DNA of 64,000 nucleotides from an uncultured Planctomycetota bacterium (GCA_900696465.1 CAADGE010000048.1:372001-436000); one strand, 5' to 3'; counted from the first letter of the stretch, positions 27,941 to 37,173 are shown. Notes: generated by a model from the sequence alone, not told the origin. Made by a program: numbers and translations.

Positions 27941-29392
27941 ATGATCCGAACAAAATTCATCGCCACGATCGGACCCGCCTCGGACTCCCTCGAAACCCTC
28001 GGCGAACTGCTCGATGCCGGTGTCGATGTTTTCCGACTCAACTTCTCACACGGAACCCTCCAGCAACACGCTCTGACCTACGACCGGATTCGCTCCGTCT
28101 GTCGGCAGCGTGGTATGCCCGCCGCTGTCATGGCCGATCTCTGCGGACCCAAGATTCGTGTTGATCCCATCGAGGAAGACGCCTTCACCCTTTCGCCGGG
28201 GGATCGCATCGACATCGTCTCCGGCCATGTCGTCGGCGATCGCACGCGCATCTCGACGAATCATCCGGAACTGGTCCGCGAAGTGGGTGTCGGCCATCGC
28301 ATGCTCATTGATGATGGAGCGGTGCGCCTCCGGGTTGAGGCCGCCCTTTCCGATCGGCTGCAGTGCGTCTGCGAAGTCGGCGGGCCGGTGAGCACGCGAA
28401 AGGGCATCAACCTGCCCGACAGCCAGTTGGCCATGTCGGCACTGACCGCCAAGGACCGCGAAGACCTCGCCTGGGCCGTTCAGCACGGGGTCGATTACGT
28501 CGCCATGTCTTTCGTGCGGACGGCGGCCGATCTGCGCGAACTGCGAGAACTACTTCCCCTGTCGGACGACCATTGCCGCCTGGTCGCCAAGATTGAAACC
28601 GTCCAGGCCATCGAGCATCTCGATGAGATCATCGAGTCCGCCGATGTCATCCTCGTGGCACGAGGCGACCTCGGCGTCGAGATGGACCTGGCCCGCGTTC
28701 CGCTCCTCCAGAAGGAAATCGCGCGCAAATGCCGCCTGGCCGGCAAGCCGGTCATCATCGCTACGCAGATGCTGCAATCCATGGTCGAAAGCCCTACCGC
28801 CACCCGCGCCGAAGTCAGCGACGTGGCCAACGCCATCCTCGACGCCGCCGATGCCGTCATGCTCAGCGCCGAAACCTCCGTCGGTAAGTTCCCCGTCGAA
28901 GCCGTGCGCATGCTCGCCCGCATCGCCGAACAGACCGAGGATTATCTCGATCGCGCTGCCGCATCATCCGCCCTCGATAAGAACCTGCTCCTGCCGCGTG
29001 TCCCCACCGCCGTGGCCCACGGCGCCAACCTGCTCGCCCGCGACCTCGACGCCCGACTGGTCGCCGTCTGGACGCAGACCGGCAACACCGCCCGGCTGCT
29101 TTCCAAGTGTCGCCTTCCGATGCCGGTCGTCGGTCTCTCGCCCGATGAGCACGTCTGTCGCCGAATGGCCATGTACTACGGCGTCATCCCTGTGCAATTG
29201 ACGCGCGAAGATGAAGTCCTCGCCATGCTGGCCGATGTCGATGCCATGCTGCTCGAACGCGGCTTCGCATCCCGGGGAGACATGATCGTCGTCATCGCCG
29301 GCACGCGGCTCCTGCAGGTCGGCTCCACGAACGCCCTGCTGATTCACCTCGTCGGCGACGAATCAAGCGGCGAGCCCGAAATCACCGGCTGA
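27941..29392 (+). CDS. pyk: pyruvate kinase
   Basis: A 483-residue glycolytic enzyme transferring phosphate from phosphoenolpyruvate to ADP. TKFIATIGPASDS at the N-terminus, RLNFSHGT, VARGDLGVEMDL, the potassium/PEP-binding IATQMLQSMVESPTATRAEV and AVMLSAETSVGKFPVEAV are all classical. A complete C-terminal allosteric domain follows (about residues 350-483) ending VVIAGTRLLQVGSTNALLIH. ATG 27941 gives a standard length; a GTG 12 bases earlier is an alternative. It forms a likely two-gene unit with the phosphoglycerate mutase. Confidence 0.97.
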   Translation: MIRTKFIATIGPASDSLETLGELLDAGVDVFRLNFSHGTLQQHALTYDRIRSVCRQRGMPAAVMADLCGPKIRVDPIEEDAFTLSPGDRIDIVSGHVVGDRTRISTNHPELVREVGVGHRMLIDDGAVRLRVEAALSDRLQCVCEVGGPVSTRKGINLPDSQLAMSALTAKDREDLAWAVQHGVDYVAMSFVRTAADLRELRELLPLSDDHCRLVAKIETVQAIEHLDEIIESADVILVARGDLGVEMDLARVPLLQKEIARKCRLAGKPVIIATQMLQSMVESPTATRAEVSDVANAILDAADAVMLSAETSVGKFPVEAVRMLARIAEQTEDYLDRAAASSALDKNLLLPRVPTAVAHGANLLARDLDARLVAVWTQTGNTARLLSKCRLPMPVVGLSPDEHVCRRMAMYYGVIPVQLTREDEVLAMLADVDAMLLERGFASRGDMIVVIAGTRLLQVGSTNALLIHLVGDESSGEPEITG

Positions 29393-29587
29393 TAATAGCT
29401 CGCACAAATCGCAGCCCTGCACCGCAACGCGCGAATCTCGCGTGCGAATACCGGCCTCCCACCCCGCATCTCCCGCTCGACCGACCGTCCGCAATCTTCC
29501 GATAAAGATAGAGCCATCGAAGAAGGTGCGCGCCGGCATTCCTTTCTGCACGGCTGCGAATCTGCACGAACCGGCGGCACGACGCGC

Positions 29588-30817
29588 ATGACAATCATCG
29601 AAGCAACATACCTGGAACACACGTCCACGCCCATCGCGACCGGTCTCCGCGCCGGTCTTCGTCCTGTTAACGCATCCGTACGCAGACTCACGATCTGTCA
29701 TCCGATCTGGCGGCTCGAGTGCGGCGGACTCGAAAAGCAGATGCTGTCCATCCTGCGCGCGCTTCCGGAAGACGAGTTCTCACACATCATCGCGATCCAG
29801 GACGGTCCGGCGGATGACCGGCATGTACACCTCCGTTTGCCCAATACCGTCTGCCGTGGGCACACCAGCTCCGGGTCGGATCGTCATTGGAGCGCTACGC
29901 TGGCTGATATCCTGCGCCGCGGAGGCGCGGATGTCCTTCACGTGCGCGGCTTGTCCCTCTTGATCGATGCCCTGATGGCCGCCGACTTCGCAGGCAGAGT
30001 GCGCGTCGCCTTCAGCTTCCACGGCTTCGAATCCTGGCCACCAAAGTTGAGCGCCCTGCGCCGCCGCATCCTGCGCGCCGCTGTCCGACGATGCGACGAT
30101 CGATGGGCAGTGGGACCGTCGGCCGCACGGGCCATCGCGAAAGTGCTGAACATGTCGGCCGATGAGTTTGCCGTCGTCCCCAACGGCGTCGATACAAGGC
30201 ACTTCTCACCTGCGGTCGATCGTGCCGCGGTGCGGCTTCAACTCGGCCTTCCGGAAGACCGACCGGTGATCCTGACGGTCGGCAATCTCAAACCGATCAA
30301 AGGCCACGACGTTCTGCTGTACGCCAACGCCAAACTGTCGACGACTTCGCCGCTGTCAGCGTTCGTCCTGGTAGGTCACGACGATTCCGCCGGCCGACTG
30401 CCGTTGCTCGCGAAGAAACTTGGGATCGCAGACCGCTGCATCTTCGCCGGCCCGCAAGCAGACATCCTGCCCTGGTACCAAGCGGCGGATGTATTTGTGC
30501 TGCCCTCGAGTTGGGAGGGCATGTCCAACGCCCTGCTCGAAGCCATGTCCTGCGGCCTGCCGGTCGTCGCCACCGCCGTCGGCGGCAATGTTGATCTTGT
30601 GCAGGATGACGTCACCGGCCTGCTCATCCCTCCGGGCGATCCACAACAATTGGCCGTCGCGATTGATCGTTTGATGAGGGAGGCCGTCACCCGCGAACGA
30701 CTGGGCTCGGCGGCCCGCCATCATGTTGTTCAGCATCACGACCTGAACACCTGCGCCGAGACGCATGCCCGCCGATACCACGCGATCGCTTCGCCCAGTA
30801 GAAAGGATGCACCATGA
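29588..30817 (+). CDS. glycosyltransferase family 4 protein
   Basis: A 409-residue GT-B fold glycosyltransferase. GGLEKQMLSILRALP lies near the donor/acceptor cleft. VLTVGNLKPIKGHDVLLYA, FAGPQADILPWYQAADVFV and the E-x7-E signature region LPSSWEGMSNALLEAMSCG give a confident family 4 call. NGVDTRHFSP is also typical. It overlaps the following ABC permease gene by 4 bases (ATGA), and a membrane TPR sugar-transfer protein follows, suggesting assembly and export of a surface polysaccharide. Donor sugar and product are unknown. Confidence 0.9.
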   Translation: MTIIEATYLEHTSTPIATGLRAGLRPVNASVRRLTICHPIWRLECGGLEKQMLSILRALPEDEFSHIIAIQDGPADDRHVHLRLPNTVCRGHTSSGSDRHWSATLADILRRGGADVLHVRGLSLLIDALMAADFAGRVRVAFSFHGFESWPPKLSALRRRILRAAVRRCDDRWAVGPSAARAIAKVLNMSADEFAVVPNGVDTRHFSPAVDRAAVRLQLGLPEDRPVILTVGNLKPIKGHDVLLYANAKLSTTSPLSAFVLVGHDDSAGRLPLLAKKLGIADRCIFAGPQADILPWYQAADVFVLPSSWEGMSNALLEAMSCGLPVVATAVGGNVDLVQDDVTGLLIPPGDPQQLAVAIDRLMREAVTRERLGSAARHHVVQHHDLNTCAETHARRYHAIASPSRKDAP

Positions 30818-31677
30818 CCACGCTCAGCAGTGCGACCGCCGGGATCAACGCCGCCAGCACCCATCGACTGCGCACGCTCTGGAGCTATCGCGAGCTGGTC
30901 TGGATGCTGGCCTGGCGCGATATCCGCGTGCGCTACAAACACACCTTCCTCGGCGCCGCGTGGGCAGTTCTGCCCCCGTTGGCCATGATGCTCATCTTCA
31001 ATTTTGTCTTTGGTAGCGTCGCCGACATGGATCGCGGCAAGCTGACCGGTCACCCGCACCTGCCCTACGCCCTCTTCGCCTTCAGCGGTCTGGTCCCCTG
31101 GATGCTCCTGGCCAACGGTTTGACCGCCGCGACCAGCGCTCTCGTCGCCAACAGGCAACTGGTCACCAAGATTTACTTCCCGCGAGAGGTCTTTCCGATC
31201 GCCTCCGTGCTCAGCGCGCTCGTCGACTTCCTGATTGCCTCCGGCGTACTCGTCCTCATGGCCGTTTATTTCCACTTCCGCAGCGACGGTTGGAGCTACT
31301 CCTTCCACGCGTCAGCCCTCATGCTCCCGGTGGTGATCATCGTCCAACTGATCTTCATGACCGGCGTCGCCCTCATCCTCTCCATGCTCAACCTCTTCTA
31401 CCGCGACGTCAGCTTCCTGTTCCGCTTCGGTGTCCAGCTCTGGATGTTCCTCACCTGTGTCGTCTACAACCTCGAAGCCCCTTCCGGCTGGAAAAGGGCC
31501 ATCATCGAACTCAATCCGATGACCCCCATCATCCGCGCCTACCGCGATTGCCTTCTTTATGGAAAATGGCCCTTCAGTGCCGCCTTCCTCAATGCCGCGG
31601 CATGGTCGTTGATCCTGCTTCTCGTCGGCTGGTGGTGGTTCCGCCGACGGGAGTTTGAATTCGCCGAACGCATCTGA
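30814..31677 (+). CDS. ABC-2 type polysaccharide export permease
   Basis: A 287-residue integral membrane protein with about six membrane segments, of the KpsM/TagG/RfbA family. The family-specific N-terminal RYKHTFLGAAWAVLPPLAMM and the late ELNPMTPIIRAYRDCLLYGK are clear, and LVTKIYFPREVFPIASVLSA lies between. It should export a lipid-linked polysaccharide across the inner membrane. GAAAGGA lies 6 bases before the ATG, and the start overlaps the GT4 stop. The odd point is that no ATPase of the KpsT/TagH kind is next to it, so the nucleotide-binding partner must be encoded elsewhere. Confidence 0.92.
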   Translation: MTTLSSATAGINAASTHRLRTLWSYRELVWMLAWRDIRVRYKHTFLGAAWAVLPPLAMMLIFNFVFGSVADMDRGKLTGHPHLPYALFAFSGLVPWMLLANGLTAATSALVANRQLVTKIYFPREVFPIASVLSALVDFLIASGVLVLMAVYFHFRSDGWSYSFHASALMLPVVIIVQLIFMTGVALILSMLNLFYRDVSFLFRFGVQLWMFLTCVVYNLEAPSGWKRAIIELNPMTPIIRAYRDCLLYGKWPFSAAFLNAAAWSLILLLVGWWWFRRREFEFAERI

Positions 31678-31698
31678 CCACCGGCCGGTAGCCGTGGA

Positions 31699-33522
31699 AT
31701 GAAGCAGACTCATTCGGAACGCCGTTCCGCCGCTCCCGAACCGGCGAAAGAGACCGCTTTCGGCGCAGGAGAGCCCCGCGCCCCTCGATGGCTCCTGCCG
31801 GTCCTCCTGCTGGCCGTAACCGCCGCCTACGCCAACAGCTTCCGCGGCGTGATGCTCTTCGACGATTTCTATCTGGAGACATCTCCCCACCTGCAAGACA
31901 TCCGCTATTTTAAGGAACACCTCCTGTCATCGCGGCTCCTGGTCGACCTGACTTTCCTCCTGAACCACGCAGTCCACGAGTTCCGCGTCTTCGGGTATCA
32001 CCTGGTCAATCTCGTCATCCATCTGTTCGCCTGCTGGACACTCTTTGCCCTGCTGCGTCGCACCTTCGAATCCCCTGGCGCAAGAAGCATTCCTCATCAG
32101 CGCGCCGCCGTGCTCGCCTTCGCCATCGCCCTGCTCTGGGGACTGCATCCTCTCCAGACGCAGAGCGTCACCTACATCAGTCAGCGGGCCGAATCGATGA
32201 TGGGGCTCTTCTATCTCCTCACGCTCTACGGTGTGGCGACAACCGCACAGAATCCCGCTTCTTATCGCTGGCCGACTCTGGCCGTCCTCATGTGCGCAGC
32301 AGGCATGCTCTGTAAGCAGGTCATGGTCACCGCCCCGCTTATCGCCATGCTCTATGACCGCGCCTTCTGGGCTGACTCCTGGCGCACCGTGATTATCCGC
32401 CGTTGGAAGCTTCATGCCGCCCTCGCCGCAACCTGGCTGCTCCTGCTTCTCACCGGCGTCGTCCGCGACATCTTTACATCCGCAGCAACCGTGAACGGAC
32501 CCGTCACTGTCGGTTTCGGTGTGTCGACTGTATCACCCCTTCAATACCTCTGGACTCAGACCGGCGTCTTGCTCCATTACCTCCGACTGAGCGTCTGGCC
32601 CGACCAGCTCTGCCTCGATCACGTCTGGCCGGTCGCTTCCTCGTTTCGCGAGGCCGCAATTCCAGGACTGGCCATGCTCTCACTGCTCGTTACGACGATC
32701 GTCGCTTGGCGAAGAAGCCCCGCCCTGGCCTTTTCCGGCATCTGGTTCTTCGGCGTACTGCTTCCGACATCCAGCTTCATCCCCATTCAGGATGTCATCT
32801 TCGAACACCGCATGTACTTATCGCTCGCCGCCGTCATCACCCTGGTCGTCGTAGCCGTTGACGGATTGCTTTTCAGGGCGTTCCCCAATTCCTCCTCTCG
32901 CCCAGGCGCGTACCGCGTGATCGCCACAGCGCTGCTCATCTCGGCAGCTGTCGCGCTCGGCGTGCGCACCCATCTGCGAAATCGCGACTACCACAGCATC
33001 GAAGCGATGTGGTCCTCGGTCCTCGCCATGTATCCCGACAGCCCCCGCGCCACCTGCAACCTCGGCGGTGCGAGGATGCGCGCCAGCCTCGTCGCGGAGG
33101 CGGAGCAACTCTATCGCCGTGCACTCGAACTCCAGCCGCGGCTCTCAGAGGCCCGTTACAACCTCGGTCATCTCCTGTTGCTCACCGACCGAAACGACGA
33201 AGCCGCCAAACACCTCTCAGCCGTTCCGCCCATCGCACTCGAATACGCGGATGCCCAGCTCGACCTCGGCACCATCGCCGCCGTGTCCGGTAAGCTCGAC
33301 GAAGCCATCTCGCACTTTCGAGAGGCCGTCCGCGCCCGTCCACACTTCGCCGATGCCTATTTCAATCTCGCCTGCGCCCTCGCGGAGTCCGGCAATATCG
33401 AGGGCGCGAAGTCCGCCTTCCGCGAGGCCCTCAGACTGCGGCCCGATGATGAAGAGGCCGCCCGCCGCCTCCATGATCTGGAAAACGCTGCACTGCCACG
33501 CGGCGGCCCCATGTCTCTGTAA
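31699..33522 (+). CDS. TMTC-like membrane protein with C-terminal TPR repeats
   Basis: A 607-residue protein. The first 420 residues hold about ten membrane helices with GVMLFDDFYLETSPHLQDI and LLWGLHPLQTQSVTYISQRA, motifs of the TMTC/DUF1736 family related to protein O-mannosyltransferases (GT-C fold). A short luminal pattern SFIPIQDVIFEHRMYLSLA follows, then four or five TPR units (about 440-600; ARYNLGHLLLLTDRNDEA, ADAYFNLACALAESGNIEGA). It probably glycosylates exported proteins or polysaccharide using a lipid-linked sugar. It starts 21 bases after the ABC permease, so it belongs to the same operon. The sugar is not predictable. Confidence 0.8.
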   Translation: MKQTHSERRSAAPEPAKETAFGAGEPRAPRWLLPVLLLAVTAAYANSFRGVMLFDDFYLETSPHLQDIRYFKEHLLSSRLLVDLTFLLNHAVHEFRVFGYHLVNLVIHLFACWTLFALLRRTFESPGARSIPHQRAAVLAFAIALLWGLHPLQTQSVTYISQRAESMMGLFYLLTLYGVATTAQNPASYRWPTLAVLMCAAGMLCKQVMVTAPLIAMLYDRAFWADSWRTVIIRRWKLHAALAATWLLLLLTGVVRDIFTSAATVNGPVTVGFGVSTVSPLQYLWTQTGVLLHYLRLSVWPDQLCLDHVWPVASSFREAAIPGLAMLSLLVTTIVAWRRSPALAFSGIWFFGVLLPTSSFIPIQDVIFEHRMYLSLAAVITLVVVAVDGLLFRAFPNSSSRPGAYRVIATALLISAAVALGVRTHLRNRDYHSIEAMWSSVLAMYPDSPRATCNLGGARMRASLVAEAEQLYRRALELQPRLSEARYNLGHLLLLTDRNDEAAKHLSAVPPIALEYADAQLDLGTIAAVSGKLDEAISHFREAVRARPHFADAYFNLACALAESGNIEGAKSAFREALRLRPDDEEAARRLHDLENAALPRGGPMSL

Positions 33523-33638
33523 AGGCACACACAATCCGCTCGACTTGCCTGCACCTACAAACTAAACTCTCGCCCGGTCGTTTCACGACGTGTTACGCAT
33601 CACCGCAAATAATGTGTTCTGAAAGGTTGTAGCCCCGC

Positions 33639-34703
33639 ATGAAATTCGCCATCATCGGTCCCCCTCAGTCCGGCAAGTCCACCCTCTTCGCCGCCATCAC
33701 CGGTCAGGCGATCGACCCCTCCCACGCGCCGGCCGAACGGCTTGCCACCGTCCTGGTGCCCGACGATCGTCTTGATTTTCTTGCCGCCCTCTACAAGCCC
33801 AAGAAGTACACGCCGGCACATCTGGAGTTTGTCGACATCCCCGGCGTCTCCCTCGCCGAGCCCAACGGCCCGAAAGAGTTCCGGCGGACGATGGACACTG
33901 TACGACGATGCGACGGCATTGTCATGGTTGTCCGCGCCTTTGAATCTGACAGCGTCGTCAAGTATCGCAACCGTATCGACCCGAAGGCCGACGTCGACGA
34001 GCTGCACGCCGAGCTGATCTTCGCCGACCTCGAACAGGTCGTTGCCCGCATCGAAAAACTGGAAAAATCAACCCAGAAGCCGACCAAGACGCGGGACGCC
34101 GAACTCCGAGAACTCGCCTTCATGCGCCGTGCCCACGAAGCCCTCGAAAAGGAATCCCCCGTCGCATCCGCCATTCACAACGACGAAGAGCGTGGCATCG
34201 CCACCAGCTTCGGCTTCCTCACCCAGAAGCCCGTCATCGTCGTCATCAACGTCGGCGAAGGCGACATCGCCAAGCCACCATTCTTCACTCACGAGCACGC
34301 CCGTGCGACGACCGCCCTCGCCGCGGAGATCGAGGCGGAGATTTCGCAGCTCGACGAAAAAGATCGTCCCGCCTTCCTCGCTGACCTCGGCATCACCGAG
34401 CCGGCCAGGACGCGCCTCATCCGCACCTGCTACGACGCCGTCGGCCTTATCTCTTTCCTTACCTGCGGCGAAGACGAGGTCCGCGCCTGGACAATCGCCA
34501 AGGGCACGACTGCCGTCGACGCCGCCGGGAAGATTCACAGCGACATCCAGCGCGGCTTCATCCGCGCCGAGACCGTCGCCTTCGTCGACCTCAAAGCCGC
34601 GGGCGACATGCGCGGCGCCAAGTCCGCCAACAAGGTCCGCCTCGAACCCAAGCACTACGTCGTACAAGACGGCGATATTATCAATTTCCGCTTTAACGTC
34701 TGA
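33639..34703 (+). CDS. ychF: YchF/OLA1-type P-loop ATPase
   Basis: A 354-residue P-loop protein of the Obg-related YchF family. Walker A is GPPQSGKST rather than the usual GxPNVGKST, and the G4 element reads VINVGE, the N-x-x-E form that makes YchF prefer ATP to GTP. DIPGVSLAEPNG is G3. The central coiled coil (LEQVVARIEKLEKS) and the C-terminal TGS/DUF933 region (YDAVGLISFLTCGEDEVRAWTI, IHSDIQRGFIRAETV) are complete. YchF binds ribosomes and is tied to stress responses. The altered P-loop suggests a divergent branch. It follows the TPR gene by 117 bases and is probably a separate unit. Confidence 0.85.
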   Translation: MKFAIIGPPQSGKSTLFAAITGQAIDPSHAPAERLATVLVPDDRLDFLAALYKPKKYTPAHLEFVDIPGVSLAEPNGPKEFRRTMDTVRRCDGIVMVVRAFESDSVVKYRNRIDPKADVDELHAELIFADLEQVVARIEKLEKSTQKPTKTRDAELRELAFMRRAHEALEKESPVASAIHNDEERGIATSFGFLTQKPVIVVINVGEGDIAKPPFFTHEHARATTALAAEIEAEISQLDEKDRPAFLADLGITEPARTRLIRTCYDAVGLISFLTCGEDEVRAWTIAKGTTAVDAAGKIHSDIQRGFIRAETVAFVDLKAAGDMRGAKSANKVRLEPKHYVVQDGDIINFRFNV

Positions 34704-34804
34704 GCGACGCTTCGTTGGCTGGCCTTGCGAATCTTCCGAGGTTATAAATCCGCGCTTCGTGCGTCCGACACGCGGTGCGGCGAGGACGCCAAAATGAGTC
34801 GCGG

Positions 34805-36175
34805 ATGGCCATGCCCTCTCAATCCACCCTTTTCTTCTTCCAGCGCCCGCAGTGGGCACTTGCCGGCTCCTTCCTTGGACTCATCACCCTTGGCACCCTG
34901 CTGCTCGCCCTGCCTGTCTCGCACGGCGCCCGGAAGATCAGCCCGCTCGATGCCCTCTTCACCTCTACCTCCGCCGTCTGCATCACCGGCCTCGTCGTCG
35001 TGGACACCGGCACGGATTACTCACGCTTCGGACACACCGTCATCATGCTCCTCATGCAGCTCGGCGGACTGGGCATCATGACCTTCGCCGTCCTCGGCAC
35101 CCAGCTCCTCGGCCGTCGACTCTCGCTGCAATCACAGGCCATGATCGCCGAAACCTTCTGGCAGAGCGACGCCGCAACTACCGTCCGACGCGACCTCAAA
35201 CGCATTGTCGGCATGACCCTGCTCATCGAAGCGATCGGCATGCTCTTTCTCTACGGTCACTTTCGCCACGTAACGGGCTACGAACATTCCGCCCCCTTCT
35301 CCGCCGCCTTTCATGCCGTCAGCGCCTTCTGCAATGCCGGCTTCTCGCTCCATTCCGACAGCATGATGCACTTTCGCTCAAGCCCGCTGGTCATGTTCGT
35401 CATCATGGGCCTCGTCTTCTTTGGCGGAATCGGCCACAGCGTCACCCTCGAAGCCATCCGCCGATCCCTCGCTCGAATCACCGGAAGCCAAAAGGGTTCC
35501 GTTAACTGGTCGCTCCATTCCCGCGTCGTGCTCAGTGTCTCGCTGCTTCTGATTGTGGCCGGTTCCGTGCTGCTCTATGTGTCCGGTGCCGACCGCGAAA
35601 CCGCCAGCTTCGCCCAGCGCTGGCTCGACGTCCTCTTTCAGTCCGTCGCCTCACGCACTGCGGGCTTTAACAGCGTGGACATCAGCCGGCTTCCGCTGGC
35701 CTCTCTACTCGTGCTCGTCCTGCTGATGTTCATCGGCGCTGCACCAGCATCCTGTGCCGGCGGCATCAAGGTAACCAGCGCCGCCGTCTATTTTGCCGAA
35801 GTTCGTGCCCGGCTCACCGGGGCGAGAGAAGCCGCCCTTTTCGGCCGACGCCTGCCGACAGATGTCATCGCCAAGGCCACCCTCGTCATCAGCCTGTCCG
35901 TCCTGTGGAACATGATCGGTTGCCTGCTGCTGACCATCACTGAGCGGTCCTCGCCCGGCATCCATCTTGAACAACTGCTCGTCGAACAGGTCTCCGCCTT
36001 CGGCACCGTCGGCCTCTCCACCGGCATCACCCCCGAGTTATCGACGCCCGGGCGTATCTGGATCATACTCAGCATGTTCGTCGGCCGAATCGGACCGCTG
36101 ACGGCCGCCATGGCCATGATGCCCAAGGAATCCGGCGGAATCCGATACCCCGAGGAACGCCTCATGATTGGTTGA
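34805..36175 (+). CDS. ktrB: potassium uptake channel subunit KtrB/TrkH family
   Basis: A 456-residue ion channel subunit with four repeated M1-P-M2 units. The selectivity-filter segments are visible in each: CITGLVVVDT, FCNAGFSLHS, RTAGFNSVD and FGTVGLSTGI, each with its conserved Gly. FVGRIGPLTAAMAM near the end is typical of the family. ATG 34805 or 34811 may be used. The cytoplasmic gating subunit KtrA is encoded 165 bases downstream on the same strand, giving a complete KtrAB-type K+ (Na+-coupled) uptake system in the inner membrane. Confidence 0.93.
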   Translation: MAMPSQSTLFFFQRPQWALAGSFLGLITLGTLLLALPVSHGARKISPLDALFTSTSAVCITGLVVVDTGTDYSRFGHTVIMLLMQLGGLGIMTFAVLGTQLLGRRLSLQSQAMIAETFWQSDAATTVRRDLKRIVGMTLLIEAIGMLFLYGHFRHVTGYEHSAPFSAAFHAVSAFCNAGFSLHSDSMMHFRSSPLVMFVIMGLVFFGGIGHSVTLEAIRRSLARITGSQKGSVNWSLHSRVVLSVSLLLIVAGSVLLYVSGADRETASFAQRWLDVLFQSVASRTAGFNSVDISRLPLASLLVLVLLMFIGAAPASCAGGIKVTSAAVYFAEVRARLTGAREAALFGRRLPTDVIAKATLVISLSVLWNMIGCLLLTITERSSPGIHLEQLLVEQVSAFGTVGLSTGITPELSTPGRIWIILSMFVGRIGPLTAAMAMMPKESGGIRYPEERLMIG

Positions 36176-36221
36176 CGCTCATGCAGAATGATACGACTTG
36201 CAGAACTGACAAGGGTGGTAC

Positions 36222-36301
36222 GGGCGTCTCGCCCATCATTGGCCGGGTGGCATGGCCGCGGCTTGGTGCGGCCATGTATTCGTCCTAGCCCGCGGCGGGC
36301 T
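36222..36301 (+). repeat. cluster of three hairpins between ktrB and ktrA
   Basis: Three inverted repeats sit in 80 bases. GGGCG/CGCCC is at 36222-36234. CATGGCCGC (36251-36259) pairs with GCGGCCATG (36268-36276). AGCCCG (36287-36292) pairs with CGGGCT (36296-36301). No T tract follows any of them. They could be REP-like elements that set the ktrB:ktrA mRNA ratio. Confidence 0.55.
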
Positions 36302-36340
36302 GAGGTAAGCGAGTTTGCCTGATCGAATGGAAGATGGAAC

Positions 36341-37000
36341 ATGAGACAAGTAGCCGTAATCGGCCTCGGACAATTCGGTACCCACCTGGCTCGCGCACTC
36401 ACGCAAATGCACTGCGAGGTCATGGCCATCGACTCCGACGAGGCCCGCGTCGCCGAGCTGCGCGACGACGTCCACCGCGCCGTCATCGGCGACGCCCGCG
36501 ACATGGAGGTGCTGCAATCGCTCATCACCTCGTCGATGGACGAAGCCGTCGTTTCCCTCGGCGAGAGCATGGAAGCCAGCATCCTCTGCACGCTCCACCT
36601 CAGCCAGATCGGCGTCAAGCGCATCCGCACCAAGGCCGTCAACGAAGACCACGCCATGATCCTCAAGGCCGTCGGTGCCCATGAGCCGATCTTTCCCGAG
36701 CGCGAGACCGCTGAGCGCACCGCGCGGCGCATCGCTCATCCGACCCTGCTCGATTATTTCCCCTTCGCAGAAGACTACCGTATCATGGAAATTGCCATGC
36801 CCAGGCCGCTGGTCGGTAAGTCGCTCGGCGAGTCGCAGCTCCGCGCCGGTTTTAATCTGCTCGTCCTCGCCACCAAGTCCGCAACCTCCGGTCAGTTCCG
36901 CTTCATGCCCGCCGCCGAAGACAAACTCCGCGCCGACGACATCCTCATCGTCCTCGGCCGCGAGGTTGACCTGGCGAGGTTCTCCGTGCTCGAAGAATAA
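36341..37000 (+). CDS. ktrA: potassium channel regulatory subunit KtrA (TrkA-N/TrkA-C)
   Basis: A 219-residue cytoplasmic RCK protein that forms the gating ring on KtrB. The Rossmann motif GLGQFGTHLARAL (G8, G10, G13) and VMAIDSD, whose acidic residue follows the second strand, bind NAD(H) or ATP/ADP. VVSLGESMEASILCTLHL is conserved in the KtrA subgroup. A TrkA-C domain occupies about residues 135-219 (MPRPLVGKSLGESQLR, DKLRADDILIVLGRE), the likely c-di-AMP site in relatives. It pairs with the ktrB gene upstream. Confidence 0.94.
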   Translation: MRQVAVIGLGQFGTHLARALTQMHCEVMAIDSDEARVAELRDDVHRAVIGDARDMEVLQSLITSSMDEAVVSLGESMEASILCTLHLSQIGVKRIRTKAVNEDHAMILKAVGAHEPIFPERETAERTARRIAHPTLLDYFPFAEDYRIMEIAMPRPLVGKSLGESQLRAGFNLLVLATKSATSGQFRFMPAAEDKLRADDILIVLGREVDLARFSVLEE

Positions 37001-37020
37001 CCCCGCTCCATCCACCCCAA

Positions 37021-37043
37021 GCCCACGGCTACCTGCCATGGGC
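37021..37043 (+). repeat. hairpin after ktrA
   Basis: GCCCACGG pairs with CCATGGGC (one G-T pair) across a 7-base loop, 20 bases past the ktrA stop. There is no T tract. Confidence 0.45.
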
Positions 37044-37068
37044 ATTGCCTTCCGCGGCCATGCGCCTC

Positions 37069-37095
37069 GATTCCGCATTCCGCGTTCACATTCCG
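37069..37095 (+). repeat. heptamer repeat tract (intergenic)
   Basis: Tandem 7-base units GATTCCG, CATTCCG, CGTTCAC, then a frame-shifted CATTCCG. It is related to the tracts at 38061, 48295 and 54244-54319. Confidence 0.6.
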
Positions 37096-37173
37096 CGTCG
37101 ACCCATAGAACCCCGTGCCGACGACTGCTAACATATCCACCGGCTAGACCGACGCCGCAGGAGCCAACAGCCC

